The notes beneath the pieces were generated by a model. That model was not told the DNA's origin and searched no databases. It was given only the letters and a program-made list of their open reading frames with translations. Shown in pieces: positions 56,901-64,000 of a stretch of DNA of 64,000 nucleotides. Each line of letters begins with the position of its first letter. Positions within the stretch are counted from its first letter, which is position 1. Made by a program: the position numbers and the translations under genes. Source of the DNA: Papaver somniferum (Eukaryota > Streptophyta > Magnoliopsida > Ranunculales > Papaveraceae); the NCBI RefSeq assembly GCF_003573695.1, contig NC_039367.1, positions 29,350,442 through 29,414,441 on the forward strand. The letters are read 5' to 3'.

Positions 56901-59391
56901 GCTTCACCCAGCCTTTCTTTCTCTTTAAGGCTTTTCTTCAGTTCTTCTATTTCCACCTCAGCCGCAGATAATTCCTTTTCTCTGTGACGAAGCTTAGCCT
57001 CCAGCTTCAAAGATTTCGCTTTAAAGAATTGATACAACACATGGTTACAATGCTCACTCCTTATCATCTACACATCAAAACGACAAACATTATTATACCG
57101 AAGGATTCAATCGTCACGAAGAGATATGTACGAAGACTTACCTCCAAGACACGCTGCTGAGGAAAACCATATTGGTACCCATCGGCTATGGCCATCATAT
57201 CCGCGACAGAAGTAGGAGGCTCCGATATGAGGGTAGCTTCGGGAACACTCAAGCTTTTCCCCCACATCTCAGGTAGCCGCGCCTTGGAAGATAGTTCCAT
57301 CATCCGACAGGTATAAGCATCGGAATCCTTTTCACCAGCAACCACCGGGGCAGGATGAGGGACAAATAGCAGACCCTTTTTCTTGATCCAATCCATTATG
57401 GCGTCCTCACCCTCAAACGTCACCGAATGAGGGAAATCCTCGGAAGGCGAGTCAACCACGGACTTCCCCTTTGCTGATATTACCCCATCAGCACAAGTTT
57501 CGGCATCAACATGCGCATCATGATCATCAGCGCCCCCATCCTGAACAACAACGTCTTCCTTACCAGAACCCCCGAGCACATCCCAATCATCATTGGGGGA
57601 AAGCAGAGAGAAGTCTTCAGGAAAATCGAGAGCATCGTCAAAGAGTTCCCCTGCGGAATAAATCCTGTCAAAAGAGAACTCTTGAGAAATGGTGGGGAGA
57701 GTTTCCGCAGCATCACCAGCTGGAACAGACATATCAGCGATAACACCGCCGTCAGCTACCGCGGCATTATTTCTCCCCTCATCACCATCACAACCCGCAC
57801 CAATATCCACCTCGACATTAGGAGGGGAAGTATCAGTGCGTTCTTCCCCATCAAAAATCTCCTCATCCTCGGCAAACTCTTCGTTCACCGGACTGGTAAC
57901 TTCTTCATGAACCTCAGCCTCACCCGTCACAATGGTAGAAGACTTCTTCGGCCCAATCTTTTCTTCTTCGACACCTGCAAACCAACACGTTCTACAAAAA
58001 GAGTTATTTTTTTTCTCGAACAGTTTTGATTTTTAAAGGAGAGGCTCGGCCAGAATCTGCAATACCCAGACCTTGGAAGTAGTGGCACTCTTCGGTGGAA
58101 GTATAGCACCAGAACCTTCCTCCTCGTCTCCTTCAACGACGTCGAGGGCATAAGGAAAGTTCATGCCTTCGAAATTTAAACGCCAGGGACAGAAATCTCC
58201 ATAACGAGCAGGAGGAGAATCACGTGGCCTGCTACTCTCAGAAGGACGCCAACCGCGCGGACCGGGAATCCAACCGTACGCCCAAGGACCAACAATTTCA
58301 ATAACAGTAGCGTGCCACTCATAATCATGGTCACGCTTGATCCTCTCACGTGCCGGAAAAAGTTTCCGCTGACTAGACCCCTCGGTGCTTGGAACATACT
58401 TCAGTTTGGCATCGCTCACCTCACTTAACAGACGAATTTCGCCACGAGGAGCAGCGAGATTCGGAAGGCTAACACTCCACGGTTTACGGTTCCTACTATT
58501 GACGTAATCACCAAAGGAGTTGTTGAAGTTCTCAGGAGTATACCATTCCCTCTCCGCGGGATTTGGAACGTAACACGTCATCGTCGTCTCCCCCTTACTC
58601 CGCAGATAACACTCCCTCAGTGCACGGAGATAATTCCCCGATAATTGCGACACAGAACGACTGTGAGTATTGGTGGAAGAGCCTTCACGACCAGCAAGCA
58701 CATCGTAATAAAAGGAGTCACCAGACTTGTACAACGGCAGCATAAGACCCGCCTCGAAGGCTCCAACCGTAGTCAACAGGTGAAACTCATCAAACTGATA
58801 CTTCGAGATGAGCTCATAAGTAATATAATCCTCAGGTGCATAGAAACGAACCTCGAAGGCTTGAAGATCATGCTTTTCCTTGAAAACTTCAAGGTCAATA
58901 TGCTTGAACGTAACTTTCTTCTTGCTGACCGAAACGCTGCGTATCACCGGGGCAGCCTCATCCTCTTCCGCGGGATCGAACGAACCAACAAAAGCCTCGG
59001 AAGCTCTTCTTTTCAAAGAAGGATTCTTAGAAGATTCAACTCTCGGGACACCACCTTTGGTGTTCTTCCCTTTGAAAGAAAGTACTGGAGGCGGCGGCAG
59101 AGGGTGCTGCACGGGCAATACAGAACGCAGAGGAGAAACATCAAAGGCGACACCACGAGGAGGTGTCTGCGTACACCTAACGTCATCACGAGGAAGAGAA
59201 ACCGCACGATCGGCAGCGTTTCGAGACCCGGAAGGATTTTTTGAGGGACCCTCTTTCCTAGGAGGAGAGGCCTTCGCCCCAGAAGAAGAAACTCTAATAC
59301 CACGGGGATCCATTTGAGACTCTCTGCGCGGAGGGGATCTCGGTAGACTAGAACCCGAAGTTTGATAAGGAAGCCGCGGACGGTCAGACAT
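47968..59391 (-). CDS. Five-exon antisense gene of RT1 (Tat-type antisense ORF)
   Basis: Proposed exons (minus): A 59391-58072, B about 57974-57142, C 57067-56821, D 56726-56058, E 55988-55681 continuing at 48066-47968 across element Z. B/C, C/D and D/E have GT-AG ends and the codon phases of C/D and D/E agree. A/B fits in frame only with an acceptor near 57960. Exon A: Pro/Ser-rich start MSDRPRLPYQTSGSS, then a globular region at about 170-340 (VGAFEAGLMLPLYKSGD) resembling the 'putative gypsy type transposon' domain (PF04195). B is acidic. C to E are coiled coil (LRHREKELSAAEVEIEELKK). The tail is Pro/Ser/Gly-rich with stop TAG 47968-47970. Stops TAA at 56380-56382 and 55849-55851 break this copy. 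Function unknown; antisense ORFs at this place are known in Tat elements. Confidence 0.75.
48067..49944 (+). repeat. 5' LTR of Z
   Basis: TGATGAGTGCTAAAAAGTGC to ATAAGCGTACCA. TATA-like CTATAAAAG at 49111-49119. It shares blocks with the X/Y LTRs (start, and the TGCATTTTTAGGTA..AATAAA segment) but lacks their PBS-copy extension. The 160-codon ORF at 48431-48913 recurs in the 3' LTR and is not a supported gene. Confidence 0.95.
50702..52351 (+). CDS. Z ORF: zinc knuckle plus family C-terminal domain
   Basis: 549 residues from ATG 50702. It has no capsid domain. There is a CCHC knuckle CPACGSLDHPVENC near residue 120 (C-X2-C-X4-H-X4-C), which suggests RNA or DNA binding. Tyr/Asn/His/Pro-rich repeats lie around it (NPNNYSHMHHSP, NPNDHAHMYHPP). 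A helical segment at about 200-240 and an acidic linker (HDDDYDDYDDMLEEHE) come next. The last 150 residues are close to those of X and Y gag (DLANLFDDCEHV, LPPNLDLVCTHIVKP). It ends in a hydrophobic, possibly membrane-spanning stretch (FTVSLAFLSCYICVKLL). The reading frame is intact, unlike X and Y. Confidence 0.8.
   Translation: MSRSWSTVGEYNKSLRELAYGHTPRYEPPMDHDVNSYRNYYGHFQSPEPQYMNPNNYSHMHHSPQRENKHFASASLTQSSLIDQLEARIAALKMQSHEESVTSNFLRQPEIYACPACGSLDHPVENCHMLHNFRKSRENPRYEMPINYENGSHWDHNQSFEGCDQYFVNPNDHAHMYHPPQFEHEEFCTPMNLDSTKEALRLSKQNFDRSTSRIHAYLDQILLHLQKEEIHEEMYVVPNEVSSPIHVNDVEYEPNLEDHESTNDTTTVNEDQYACYHDDDYDDYDDMLEEHENIVEPVGSITYGFSPSTFMNVVLSNTHCNSYDFDIDMGFVQLFCEDEHDIGIVESSVDTNDNMHENIFDVSDSLPRSHCDISSDLPMHENKFFDDSDCDLANLFDDCEHVVIRVEDLGDVDVISNDVSIFLHKSQSDGLPPNLDLVCTHIVKPTFLRVPNLGLELCASQVLLDYFASKYNIFEEPQLELACLPVPSKVHFELDLVHDEPPKLRDFVSKILSVEKSRFGGSSFCFTVSLAFLSCYICVKLLKPLHFVF
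53798..55675 (+). repeat. 3' LTR of Z
   Basis: 1878 bp, few differences from 48067-49944. It ends ATAATCCTACCA (the 5' LTR ends ATAAGCGTACCA). Confidence 0.95.
58072..59391 (-). CDS. Antisense gene exon A (PF04195-like domain)
   Basis: 440 codons from ATG 59389-59391 to the donor GTCTGG at 58071. Rich in Arg, Ser and Pro for the first 150 residues, with a basic KKKVTFKH stretch that could be a nuclear signal. The folded part then follows, with aromatic residues (SGDSFYYDVLAG, EREWYTPENF). The plus-strand ORFs over it (58645-59244, 58880-59317) are shadows. Confidence 0.75.
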
Positions 59392-60104
59392 GGATGCGAA
59401 GAGGTACAACATAAACAAGTTAGAAACAAACACAAGGACATCGCCAAAGATCAAAAAACCACAAAATTAGCAGTCCATCTCAACATAGCACAGAAACCCT
59501 AAAACTAGCATACATGCTTGAAATTCCCCAAAACCCTAAAACCCTAAACTCAAAAGTCCATTCAATACAAGTAAAACAATGGCCTCCTCGATTTGAGACG
59601 AAGAACAGGGGAAAAATAGCATACAAGCATTAAAAGAGGTTCTTCATCGCAAACAAGGGACGACAGCAGCAGAAATGGGAAGCTACGATACGATCAACAG
59701 CAGAAAATGTACAATCAACACAGCTTAAAACAACAGGAACAAAGAAAAGAAACCTCACCACCACAAACAACAGCAGGAAGAGGACAACAAAACAGAAACA
59801 AAGAAGAAGCGAGCGTGATTAATGCTAAGGTAGAGAGAATTTAATGGTTGAAGAACAAAGAATGAAGACTGACAGGGAGAATGAAATTAATTTTCAAGGA
59901 GAATGAAATTAATTCTTCTTCTCTCCTTAATATACTCGAAAGAAAGAGAAGGAAGTTAATGGAGGAATGGGAAATGTGCCCATTAAATGAGCAGTTAATG
60001 CACGAATAAGAAACATGCAGAAGTATCTAGGAGAAGTTATTAGGAGAGAGGAAGAATATGTAACGTCTGTTTTCTTCAATGCTCCCACTAAACACTCAAG
60101 CCCG
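59392..60104 (-). promoter_or_regulatory. Upstream region of the antisense gene / 3' untranslated part of RT1
   Basis: About 0.7 kb between exon A and the PPT. A-rich, with CCCTAAAACC repeats (59500-59545). If the antisense gene is expressed, its promoter should lie here or in the 3' LTR. I see no clear TATA box on the minus strand. Confidence 0.35.
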
Positions 60105-60120
60105 AAGAAAAGGGGCAAAT
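60105..60120 (+). other. Polypurine tract of RT1
   Basis: GAAGAAAAGGGGCAAA precedes the 3' LTR start at 60121. Confidence 0.8.
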
Positions 60121-61062
60121 TGTGTGTACATATTTCATCATCGAACACGTGTATATAGGAAGATACGTGGAGAGCATGCAGGAAAAGTCATCAAAACACG
60201 ATGACACACGCCCGTAGCCAAGAAGCCTATCCCGGCGACGTCGGATCTTTGCCCGAACAAATCTAAGGGCAGAAGTTAAAAGATGCACCGAAAACACGAT
60301 GTACTGCGGAGCACCAAATAACTCCCGAAGAGTTACTTTATCTCATCCCCAAAAGAAACTAAGATCAACGGTGAAGAGAAAGTTAACTGTCATGGACGTG
60401 ACAGGGGCAGAAGACACTTGTCTGACACGAGAAGGCGCCTCAACTACCCGCATTAAACACTCTGAGTAGTATACATGTCGATCAACCCGTGGAACGAACG
60501 AGGATGGTTCTGCGTGATCAAGTAATGAACGAAGACCTCCGCGTGATGGACACAAAACACAAGAAGATAAGGTTCCAACGGCCCTCAGAAATGGGTCCCA
60601 CACTCTAACCCTATAAATACCCCCTCTCCACCAAGAGTGAGGGGATCGGAAAAATCAGGGAGAGAAGGAGAGAGAAAGATTGTGAGTGTAAGTTAGTCCT
60701 TTACAATATACAGACCTATGTAAACTCCAAAGTCACTCGACTATCCCTGTAACCATCAAGTATATAGTGAAACAACAACCCCGTGGATGTAGGCCTTAGT
60801 GCTGAACCACGTAAATCCCAGTCTTATTTACATTTCAGCACTTTACATTCGCCTAACGCTCCTTGAGTTTTACTTTTATACTTCGTTTTCTTTATCTTCC
60901 CCTGCGTAAACGCCCCTCGCGATGTTATTAGATGAGGTTATGATAAACCCGAAGATTTTGAGCTAAGGAATCAATGCAATCGTATTATTAGTGCGAGACG
61001 GTACCTAGAGTGCGAACATTATTTATGAACATATAGATGCCTTCGTGATTTACGTGTTCACA
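60121..61062 (+). repeat. 3' LTR of RT1
   Basis: 942 bp, matching 30829-31769 with scattered substitutions; followed by TATGT (61063-61067). Confidence 0.97.
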
Positions 61063-61067
61063 TATGT

Positions 61068-61613
61068 AAAAAAAAAATGACAATAAGAGTAACAAAGATT
61101 AGCACTTCTCTGAAGAACTTGAATTGCTTGATAAGCAACTCCAACTGATCTTTTTCCTATCAATGTCTTCATTGGAAATTTCCCGTACTTGTTCCCTGTG
61201 GTATGAAAGGATGAAGCAGTGCCTCTTTTCTAAATATCTGCATTTGATTTGTCAAATCGCAGGGTTTGTAAATTTGTGTCTGTTCGTGGCTAATTGGACA
61301 TTAAGAAATTGATAATCCCTGGAGATAATAGGTTGACGTGGTTTCATGGCATTTTGTAGTGACCATGAAATATAGGGGAAAAGGGATTGGAATTAGTTTC
61401 CTCTATTAGAAATTTTTGTAATGGTTACAAAAATTGAGGAGATGGGCAAACTAGAGCCATCATCATAACTGGAACTTGGGGAATTCTTTTGATTATGGAA
61501 GAAAATTACCAAGTCGTGGTAGGGGAAATTATCTTTGCCGATAGATCTTGTTAAGAAGAGTTCAAGTGAAATTCGTACAGCAACTGGATGGGATGATTAA
61601 GAAATCAACGGAC
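61068..61613 (+). other. Interior of TIR element, unassigned
   Basis: Non-coding by eye. It may contain decayed upstream sequence of the captured oxidase (61360-61613), but no motif is clear. A 62-codon ORF at 61124-61312 is not recognised. Confidence 0.35.
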
Positions 61614-61893
61614 CTAATAAGTGGGCACCATCACAAAGGAGATGCTACAATTTGGTGGATGCTGCAAGTAGATACACAGTCCAGGTATTCCCAAAATCAT
61701 GGACCGCAATGCTAGTGCCATTTGACAACAAAGGAATGTGGAATTTGAGGTCAGCAATTTGGCCAAGAAGGTATTTAGGACAGGAATTATATACTGTATT
61801 AGAGTGTGGAACGAATAGCAGAGTCTGTTCACTGAAAACGCCATTCCTAGAAACGTACTTCTTTGCGGTAAGGCTAGGGGTAAGCGCATCTAG
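61614..61893 (+). pseudogene. SKU5-like multicopper oxidase, last-exon fragment
   Basis: The frame at 61652 reads SRYTVQVFPKSWTAMLVPFD, then NKGMWNLRSAIW and RRYLGQELY. These are hallmark C-terminal sequences of SKU5-similar (SKS) / ascorbate-oxidase-like proteins. The frame then shifts near 61800, and the family-typical ending (FTENAIPRNVLLCGKARG) follows in another frame after a TAG. SKS proteins are secreted or GPI-anchored cell-wall proteins. No other exons are seen nearby. It lies inside the TIR element, between RT1 and the right terminus, so it may have been captured by the transposon. Confidence 0.75.
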
Positions 61894-62009
61894 GTGCATG
61901 CAGTACTACTACTCTCCATAGTTAGCTAGTAACCTCTACTAATTACTCTTATTGTTACTCATTGCCAGAGTATTTATTTTTTCGAGGATTTAATCCTAAT
62001 ATCAACGGA

Positions 62010-62163
62010 TACAGATTCTCGGTATTACGGGACAGGACGGGGCGAGAATAGCCTAGAACCGTTATTTGTACCTATTCTAGGCACGGTACCAGTTTTTGAT
62101 ACTTGTACCTGTCCCATTTGGCCGCGGTTTCGGGACGGGACCGGTACGGTTCCTGTGCAGCCC
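62010..62163 (-). repeat. Right terminus of TIR element
   Basis: GGTACC/GGGACGGG-rich subterminal sequence ends CCTGTGCAGCC, complementary to the left terminal GGCTGCACA. Confidence 0.55.
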
Positions 62164-62261
62164 TTTTCCAGGGTGCTCCTCAATTTTTATTATAGAAGAT
62201 GCCGGAATAATTCCCATTTAGGTAGTAGTAGGCACTGTAGTCAAACCTCGTGGTGCGGTAC

Positions 62262-62890
62262 CTAATTAGCAATTTGTGATTCGGCAAATGTACGGGTATT
62301 ATTCGGATTCACATAAATCGAAATTGATTAAAACTTCGATCAACGGTTCGTGATTCAGCAGTAATTCGGAACAACATACATACGTGTATTATTCGTTTCA
62401 GAGATATGATTCGTCACACAAAATTCGGCCCATATATATAGTAAATTGATTAACATCTGTAGCCATCACATACTGATTTTTGTATATTTATAGGTGAAAA
62501 ATAGGTCATAAGTGCTTTATATGCAAAATATGTAGACTATTTAACAACGCAAGTTTGTAGAACAGTTGGTTGGATGTACTTTGAGGGGAACAGTAGCAGG
62601 GAGGTTCGATCCCCACCTCAGCGTCATTTTTTTCCCTTGAAAGAAGTGGTGTAACAGAAAGTTAACTCAACCTTTTTTAGCGAGTCAACTCGGACACGGA
62701 GTCAAGTCAGCTGCAAACACGTGCAAATGAGCCTAGGGAATTATTCGCGAATCCGAATAGTTCGTGCATTATTCGGGAGGCTGGTATTATACACGTATCA
62801 GGTTCGGAGTTTGATCCGGACGCGAATAAAACGGAAAACGTATCAGTTCGCGTACGACTCATGAATTATACGCCGAATTGCTAACTAGGA
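62262..62890. mobile_element. hAT-type MITE, 629 bp
   Basis: Terminal inverted repeats CTAATTAGCAATT at the left and AATTGCTAACTAG at the right (with CGG and ATTATTCGG repeats inside). Flanks TGCGGTAC (62254-62261) and TGCGGTAT (62891-62898) form an 8-bp target duplication with one mismatch, the size used by hAT elements. No transposase. Confidence 0.75.
62557..62630 (+). ncRNA. tRNA-like A/B-box module inside the MITE
   Basis: GTAGAACAGTTGGTT (A-box-like, about 62557) and GGTTCGATCCC (B box, 62603-62613) are spaced as in tRNA genes, and a T7 run (62627-62633) could end Pol III transcription. The acceptor stem does not fold convincingly, so it is a tRNA-derived (SINE-like) piece, not a working tRNA. 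Confidence 0.4.
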
Positions 62891-63003
62891 TGCGGTATGG
62901 CTGAGACGAATTTCTCAAACTCCGTAAGATATTGCGGAGACGAGTTAGCAGGTCAAAGGGCAATATGAAGTTTCATTATAATAAATCCAATCCATTTTTT
63001 TTT

Positions 63004-64000
63004 CTACAAGACAAAAGAAAAACAACTAAACAACAAGACTATTGACTTGCATACAAGTCGAAATACAAAATTGAGGCTTGAAAGAGAACCACCACATATT
63101 AGAATGGTGGTTTAAAGCATATTTAGCTAGAGTGGGCAACAACGTGCCCATCTTTTTTGTTATGAACAAGTTTTACCTCATACACCTTTTTTGTCTTAGC
63201 TCTGATTTGGAACATTAACGCACGTAATCTCCAAGGGATATGAGCTTTTTCTTCCTTTAGCAATCTTGATTACCTTTTCACATCACTTTCGATTATACCA
63301 CTTTGCATTCCGTTAATAATTGCAAAGTCAGTAGCTAACAACACAACCCTGGTTTCAGCTTTGATGGGATTTAGCACCTCATGAAAGTTGGTTCCACAAC
63401 CTTTAAACTTAACTTCATAGTGTCTCGCCACAACTGCTCATCCTGCCTTAAAATAATCAAATGCGGTATCCCACATTCAGCTTGATCCAATTGAATTCAG
63501 GTGGTTGCCATTTAACTTTAGTTCTTCTAGCTTGAATAATGTGGATCTGAACTTCATCCTATGGCAGAACTGGAATGGAATAATTAAACCAGAAAATAAC
63601 ATCCTTGATGATGCTTTGGATTGAATGGTTCTTGCAGTTAAAGATTTTGTCATTCTGATTTTTTTCACCGAGCCCACATCACACAACTACCCATTTCAAA
63701 TACATCATGATTCCCTTTCTCATCAAGCCATCCAACAATAATTTGTTTACAACTCATACCTTGATAGTTTTCAATTCTACAGCTAAGAGGGGATCCAAAA
63801 AAAGTTGTTGCAGCTACTAGGCAATGAAAGAAAATATGTTCAGTGTCTTCAACAGCTACACTACACAATCTACATTCTTAGTTTAAACATGTGATATGTT
63901 TACCTAAATTCTTGAAAATGGCTAAACCCTCGTGAACGACTCTCCGTATAAACATGAGTATTTTTGGTGCTAGGTCTTTGAAATTCCAAAAACTTTTCCG
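63004..64000 (-). pseudogene. LINE 3' end: zinc-binding and RNase H remnants
   Basis: Minus strand, open to the window edge. LAPKILMFI..VHEGL and then CRLCSVAVEDTEHIFFHC (63868 region) is the zf-RVT motif. Near 63510 comes KVKWQPPEFNWIKLNVG, the lead-in to RNase H, then decayed RNase H sequence. A T run at 62994-63003 (poly-A in LINE sense) marks the 3' end. Frames are broken. Confidence 0.75.

Larger units (their letters stand above)
30829..61062 (+). mobile_element. RT1: Tat-type Ty3/gypsy retrotransposon with antisense gene
   Basis: A 30.2-kb insertion, about 13.3 kb once Y and Z and their duplications are removed. LTRs are at 30829-31769 and 60121-61062 with TSD TATGT on both sides (30824-30828, 61063-61067). 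The order is PBS, gag, protease, RT, RNase H, a second RNase H, integrase, a spliced antisense gene, PPT, 3' LTR. The second RNase H, the lack of a chromodomain and the antisense ORF are marks of the Tat clade. gag and pol contain several stops and frameshifts, so it is inactive, yet the LTRs differ only at scattered sites. Confidence 0.96.
30652..62163. mobile_element. TIR (hAT-like) transposon containing the RT1 nest
   Basis: The left end GGCTGCACATGGGACGG (30653) and the right end, read in reverse complement as GGCTGCACAGGAACCG (62162), share a 9-base terminal core. Both are followed by about 150 bases of dispersed GTACC/GGGACGG subterminal repeats, as in hAT elements. The left 170 bases and right about 1.1 kb are separated by RT1 (TSD TATGT). 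Removing RT1 leaves about 1.3 kb, with no transposase but a broken SKU5-like exon. I could not find a clean 8-bp target duplication, so the outer ends are uncertain. Confidence 0.5.

Noticed and set aside
58645..59317. Plus-strand ORFs of 199 and 145 codons
   Set aside because: Shadows of antisense exon A; no domain and Arg/Ser bias typical of a complementary frame.
30652..62163. 8-bp target duplication for the large TIR element
   Set aside because: Flanks (TTCTTCGG and TTCCAGGG or shifted versions) match too poorly to claim.
62557..62630. Functional tRNA gene
   Set aside because: A/B boxes are present, but no acceptor stem or clear anticodon arm could be folded by eye.

Overview
The window is nuclear DNA of a flowering plant. 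It is AT-rich, has spliced genes with GT-AG introns, a BIR2-type LRR receptor kinase, a plant-type S6 kinase and dense nested LTR retrotransposons. A eudicot is most likely. A poppy-like (Ranunculales) genome is my guess from the general look of the repeats, but nothing here proves the species. One 165-base assembly gap lies inside a long TTC/GAA microsatellite (29654-29818).

Only two host genes look intact in outline. They converge: a single-exon BIR2-like receptor pseudokinase on + (21991-23862) and a six-exon ribosomal-protein-S6-kinase homolog on - (26035-30270). The receptor belongs to immune and BAK1 co-receptor signalling, the kinase to TOR growth signalling; only position links them. 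The S6K first exon holds the microsatellite, the gap and an apparent one-base frameshift. Everything else is transposon or transposon-derived.

Layout. 1-8826: Copia-type LTR elements with about 2.4-kb LTRs. A minus-strand 5' LTR (212-2565, PBS at 199-209) and a plus-strand 3' LTR (6203-8659) form a huge inverted repeat around a 3.6-kb internal segment, and a third LTR fragment follows. 8835-21440: a minus-strand LINE split by about 11 kb of LTR elements: three LTR copies of a small family 'E', with a minus-strand Athila-like, gag-only element 'X' (11801-20052) joined between the last two. 21441-30650: the two genes and a broken RNase H fragment.

30652-62163: a nest just upstream of S6K. A TIR (hAT-like) element carrying a broken SKU5-like multicopper oxidase fragment was entered by a 30.2-kb Ty3/gypsy Tat-type element 'RT1' (30829-61062, 5-bp target duplication TATGT). 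RT1 was entered in turn by two gag-only Athila-like elements: 'Y' (35414-44718, TSD GATGG, inside reverse transcriptase) and 'Z' (48067-55675, inside an antisense gene). RT1 encodes gag, protease, RT, two RNase H domains and integrase on +. Between pol and the 3' LTR it also has a five-exon antisense gene ending in coiled coils, whose last exon continues across the Z insertion. 62164-64000: a 629-bp hAT-type MITE with 8-bp target duplication and tRNA-like A/B boxes, then another minus-strand LINE 3' end.

The most notable observations are the spliced antisense gene of RT1, the gag-only X/Y/Z family that shares an uncharacterised C-terminal domain and a PBS copied into the LTR, the E-X-E junctions that look like joined cDNAs, the captured oxidase fragment, and the 31-kb nest in the S6K upstream region.
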